From the NCBI RefSeq assembly GCF_012911895.1, contig NZ_JAAXCV010000034.1:310001-374000 (forward strand): a stretch of DNA of 64,000 nt, written 5' to 3'. This DNA comes from Bacillus sp. RO3 (lineage in GTDB: Bacteria > Bacillota > Bacilli > Bacillales > Bacillaceae_B). The notes below the pieces were generated by a model. The model ran no database searches and had not been told where the DNA came from. It saw only the letters and a list, made by a program, of their open reading frames with translations. How positions within the stretch are numbered: position 1 is the first letter of the stretch; the number at the start of each line of letters is the position of its first letter. Positions 61,015-64,000 of the stretch are shown here, one piece after another. The position numbers and the translations under genes were made by a program.

Positions 61015-62475
61015 TTACATCCCCTTGATGATTTGTCTGGCCACTTCGCGATCGTCAAAATCATAAACGTTTGTTCCTATTATTTGATAGGTTTCATGAC
61101 CTTTACCGGCAATCAGGACTACATCTTCAGTACCGGCAAGGCTCAATGCCTCTTTAATGGCTTCTTTACGGTCTTCGATTAATTGATATTCTTTGCCGAC
61201 AACACCCGATTCCATATCCTTTAGGATATCCCCAGGGTCTTCAGTTCTGGGATTATCGGAGGTGAAGATAGCATAATCCCCATATTCACAGGCAATTTCA
61301 GCCATTATCGGCCGCTTGACCTTATCCCGGTCTCCACCGCACCCCACCACCACGATGACCTTCCCCTTTGCAATCGTCCTGATGGTTTCGAGTACATTTT
61401 TCAATCCGTCTGGAGTATGGGCATAGTCAACAATGACTGAGAAGGGCTGGCCTTCTGAAATGGTTTCAAAACGCCCCCTGACCCCAGGTGCACCCTCCAG
61501 GCTCCTGACACTGTCTTCAATGGATATACCTGCGGCACTGGCAGTTGCGATGGCAGCAAGAGCGTTATACACGTTAAATTGTCCAGCTAATTTAAATTGC
61601 ATCTCTCTTTCTCCAAATGGTGAAACAAGGGTAAATGAGGTCTCCGTCGCTTTTAAGACAATATCTCTGGCGTAGAAGTCAGCAGACGGAGACAGACCAT
61701 ATGTAAATACATGTGCGGCTGTAACCCCGATAAAATAATCAGCTGCTGCATCATCCTTATTAATAATGGCGTACTTAGGTGTTTTCTTAAAATAAGTATT
61801 CCCTAATTGAGAAAACAATAAGCCTTTTGCATTTCGATAATCATCCATGGATTTATGATAATCCAGGTGATCCTGAGTCAGATTCGTGAACACGGCAATA
61901 TCATAGTCACACCCTTGGACTCTCCCCTGATCCAATGCGTGGGATGAAACTTCCATTACGGCAGAACGTACACCTTTATCACAGAACCGCTTAAACGTTT
62001 GTTGGAGCGTTAAGCTGTCAGGGGTCGTATTATGGCTTATTTGTAATTCATCCCCCACTTTTATGTGCAACGTCCCTATCATACCTGTCATGATCCCACA
62101 GTTGGTAAATATCTGGTCAATCAGATGGGTGGTGGTGGTCTTACCATTTGTCCCTGTCACCCCAACCAATAAAAGCTGATGGGAGGGCTGCTTATAGAAG
62201 TGGTCTGCAAGTATCGCCATTGATTTCTTCGTATCGGGAACGATTATGACAGGGACATTTGCCTCAATGCCCCTCTCAGCTAGAATGGCAGAAGCACCGC
62301 TCTTTTCAGCCTCATTTGCCAGAGAGTGGCTATCGATTTCCAATCCGTTAATACAGATAAATAAGTCACCATTTTTTACTTTCTTATGGTGATTAGCTAT
62401 GTTTGAGATAACCGGATCCCCTTCGCCCTGTACTGAGTAAAATGGTAGTACTTCCAGCAAAGTGTGCAATCTCAT
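61015..62475 (-). CDS. murE: UDP-MurNAc-tripeptide synthetase, meso-diaminopimelate-adding
   Basis: MurE adds meso-diaminopimelate to UDP-MurNAc-Ala-Glu. The 486-residue ligase has an N-terminal UDP-binding domain, ATP loop [15 protein letters not shown], the carbamylated-lysine region SSHALDQGRV, FTNLTQDHLDYH, DYAHTPDGL and the specificity motif SDNPRTEDP: DNPR selects meso-diaminopimelate, not lysine. Cell walls with direct meso-DAP linkage are thus predicted, as in Bacillus. Confidence 0.96.
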   Translation of the reverse strand: MRLHTLLEVLPFYSVQGEGDPVISNIANHHKKVKNGDLFICINGLEIDSHSLANEAEKSGASAILAERGIEANVPVIIVPDTKKSMAILADHFYKQPSHQLLLVGVTGTNGKTTTTHLIDQIFTNCGIMTGMIGTLHIKVGDELQISHNTTPDSLTLQQTFKRFCDKGVRSAVMEVSSHALDQGRVQGCDYDIAVFTNLTQDHLDYHKSMDDYRNAKGLLFSQLGNTYFKKTPKYAIINKDDAAADYFIGVTAAHVFTYGLSPSADFYARDIVLKATETSFTLVSPFGEREMQFKLAGQFNVYNALAAIATASAAGISIEDSVRSLEGAPGVRGRFETISEGQPFSVIVDYAHTPDGLKNVLETIRTIAKGKVIVVVGCGGDRDKVKRPIMAEIACEYGDYAIFTSDNPRTEDPGDILKDMESGVVGKEYQLIEDRKEAIKEALSLAGTEDVVLIAGKGHETYQIIGTNVYDFDDREVARQIIKGM

Positions 62476-62690
62476 CTTTTCAACTCCTCACAGGTAGAAA
62501 GCAACCTTTTTATATTTTACAAAAAAATGCGAATGAAAGCTATCAACCTTTTATCTTAGTTGGTTAAAATTATCGATAACTCACAGACTGTCACATTTTC
62601 CTATTTCAGGGCTCCCTTCGATCAAGAAGCCCTGGACATAAATATGAAGTATATCATGAATCATGACAATGTGAGTGGCTCAGTTGTAAG
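62476..62690. other. spoVD-murE spacer with inverted repeat
   Basis: This 215-bp spacer has arms CAGGGCTTC and GAAGGGAGCCCTG (about 62607-62634) facing each other but no clear T-run on the minus strand, so it is at most a weak terminator. The murE promoter is not recognised with confidence. Confidence 0.35.
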
Positions 62691-64000
62691 TTATTCGGAT
62701 AGATATACCCTGACTTTTGATCCTTGCTTAATTTTCACGCCTGGATCCGGGGATTGACTCACCACTTTATCTCCATTCCCACTTATATCTAAGTCAAGAT
62801 TAACGAGCTGCTCCTGTAACTCATTTTTAGTCAATCCGACTAAATCCGGGGTTTCAACCATGGGTGTATCCGTCCACGTCATCTTCTTTTCAATCTGATC
62901 CTTCCTCTTAGGCACTCCCATCGCTTCCAAACTATCTCCAATGATACTCCCTGCAATTGGTGCGGCTACGACTCCACCAAATTGTACTGTACCTTTTGGA
63001 TTATCGACAGCTACATAGACGACAATTTCAGGATCATCTGCAGGAGCAACCCCCATAAATGAAACAATGTGATTGTTTTCCAAGTACTTGCCGTCCTTTG
63101 CCTTTTGAGCGGTCCCCGTTTTCCCGCCTACCCGGTATCCATCTACAAAGGCTTTCCCTCCTGTACCTTGTGCAACAACACTTTCTAACGCTTCGCGTAT
63201 TTGCTTTGATGTTTCTTCAGAGATGACCCTCTTCTTCATTTGAGGCGTTTTTCTCATTACCACTTCTCCACTGGAAGGGTCCACAAGTTCCTTTGCTATA
63301 TACGGTTGATACAAAATCCCCCCGTTGACGGCTGCCGATACAGCGGCTACCTGCTGAATCGGAGTCACGGCCACACCCTGACCGAAAGCCGTAGTTGCCT
63401 GCTCCACAGGTCCTACCCGATCAAGATTAAAGAGAATTCCCTTCCCCTCTCCTTGAAGGTCAATCCCTGTCTTTTGTCCAAATCCAAAATCATGGATATA
63501 ACTGAAGAGCTTTTCTTTCCCCAGCCTTTCCCCGAGCTCCACAAACCCTGGGTTACATGAATTTTGGACAACTTCAAGAAAGGTCTGGGTTCCATGTCCT
63601 CCCCTCTTCCAACAATGAAGGGTAGAACCGGCTACTTCTATATGACCGGGGTCATGGAATTTTTCCTTATGAAGGTCGACTTTATTCTCTTCAAGGGCTG
63701 CTGCAAGGGTAATGATTTTAAATGTAGACCCTGGTTCATAGGTGCTCCAGATTGGTAGATTACGGTTATAGATTTCCTGGGGAACGTTTCTGAAATTTGC
63801 CGGATCAAAAGTCGGCCGGCTTGACATGGCTAAGATTTCACCGGTTTTTGGATTCATGGCAATCGCGATGATCCCATCCGGGTTGTAGGTGGCTTGAGCA
63901 ATATCCAATTCACGCTCAATGATGGTTTGGACCTTTGTATCGATGGTTAGCTTTAAATCCAGTCCATTCGCCGGTTTCTCAAAGTCGTCTGCCATATCAG
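62691..64000 (-). CDS. spoVD: Stage V sporulation protein D, penicillin-binding transpeptidase (partial)
   Basis: The gene runs off the right edge, so the N-terminal cytoplasmic tail, membrane helix and dimerisation domain are missing. The visible part of about 436 residues is the transpeptidase domain with active-site STFK (in YEPGSTFKI), the SCN-type motif VQNSCNPG, KTGT (VGGKTGTAQ), and a single C-terminal PASTA domain (ETPDLVGLTKNELQEQLV to the end). One PASTA, and position directly before murE, indicate SpoVD rather than the two-PASTA vegetative PbpB. It crosslinks cortex peptidoglycan made by SpoVE. Confidence 0.92.
   Translation of the reverse strand, partial: DMADDFEKPANGLDLKLTIDTKVQTIIERELDIAQATYNPDGIIAIAMNPKTGEILAMSSRPTFDPANFRNVPQEIYNRNLPIWSTYEPGSTFKIITLAAALEENKVDLHKEKFHDPGHIEVAGSTLHCWKRGGHGTQTFLEVVQNSCNPGFVELGERLGKEKLFSYIHDFGFGQKTGIDLQGEGKGILFNLDRVGPVEQATTAFGQGVAVTPIQQVAAVSAAVNGGILYQPYIAKELVDPSSGEVVMRKTPQMKKRVISEETSKQIREALESVVAQGTGGKAFVDGYRVGGKTGTAQKAKDGKYLENNHIVSFMGVAPADDPEIVVYVAVDNPKGTVQFGGVVAAPIAGSIIGDSLEAMGVPKRKDQIEKKMTWTDTPMVETPDLVGLTKNELQEQLVNLDLDISGNGDKVVSQSPDPGVKIKQGSKVRVYLSE

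Noticed and set aside
62560..62757. Small plus-strand frame of 65 codons in the spoVD-murE spacer
   Set aside because: It has no clear Shine-Dalgarno sequence, overlaps the end of spoVD antisense and shows no family resemblance.

Overview
The window is a chromosomal segment of an endospore-forming, low-GC Gram-positive bacterium of the Bacillaceae. Gene content and order follow the Bacillus subtilis block that runs from spoVD to recG, read here right to left on the minus strand. Spore genes (spoVD, spoVE, spoIIGA, sigE, sigG, spoVM), a meso-diaminopimelate-type MurE, a PyrR-attenuated pyr operon and a FapR operator all fit this. The exact genus cannot be fixed from the sequence alone.

Layout, following transcription from the right edge. 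(1) Wall and division cluster, 64000-51150: spoVD (cut by the edge), murE, a small MurF-N-terminal-domain-like protein, mraY, murD, spoVE, then a 660-bp gap where murG and murB would be expected, then divIB, ylxW, ylxX, sbp, ftsA, ftsZ. (2) Mother-cell/forespore sigma block, 50760-47977: a Spo0A-type promoter, spoIIGA, sigE, then sigG under a sigma-F-like promoter. (3) ylmC-ylmH plus divIVA, 47340-43297. (4) T-box-controlled ileS, then ylyA, lspA, rluD. (5) The complete pyrimidine operon pyrR-pyrP-pyrB-pyrC-carA-carB-pyrK-pyrD-pyrF-pyrE, 38230-26383, with three PyrR-type attenuators. (6) rqcH, the only plus-strand gene, divergent from a P-type Ca2+ ATPase gene. (7) Housekeeping run yicC-type gene, remA, gmk, rpoZ, coaBC, priA, def, fmt, rsmB, prpC, prkC, rsgA, rpe, thiN, spoVM, rpmB, yloU, fakA, sdaAB, sdaAA, recG. 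(8) At the left edge, the recG terminator overlaps a promoter and FapR operator for the next gene outside the window.

The coding part is largely conserved. The unusual material is in the spacers. A family of about 123-bp long-hairpin repeats occurs at four loci. One locus is a tandem triplet directly behind sigG, one copy is inserted inside a second repeat family, and one pair is interleaved with duplicated ftsZ terminators. Inner and outer stems differ between copies but stay self-complementary, so the fold appears to be conserved. Other points of note are the stand-alone MurF-like domain between murE and mraY, the absence of murG/murB and rlmN from their expected places, and a long lspA/rluD overlap. 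Gene functions are assigned from family recognition and visible motifs. No database search was possible.
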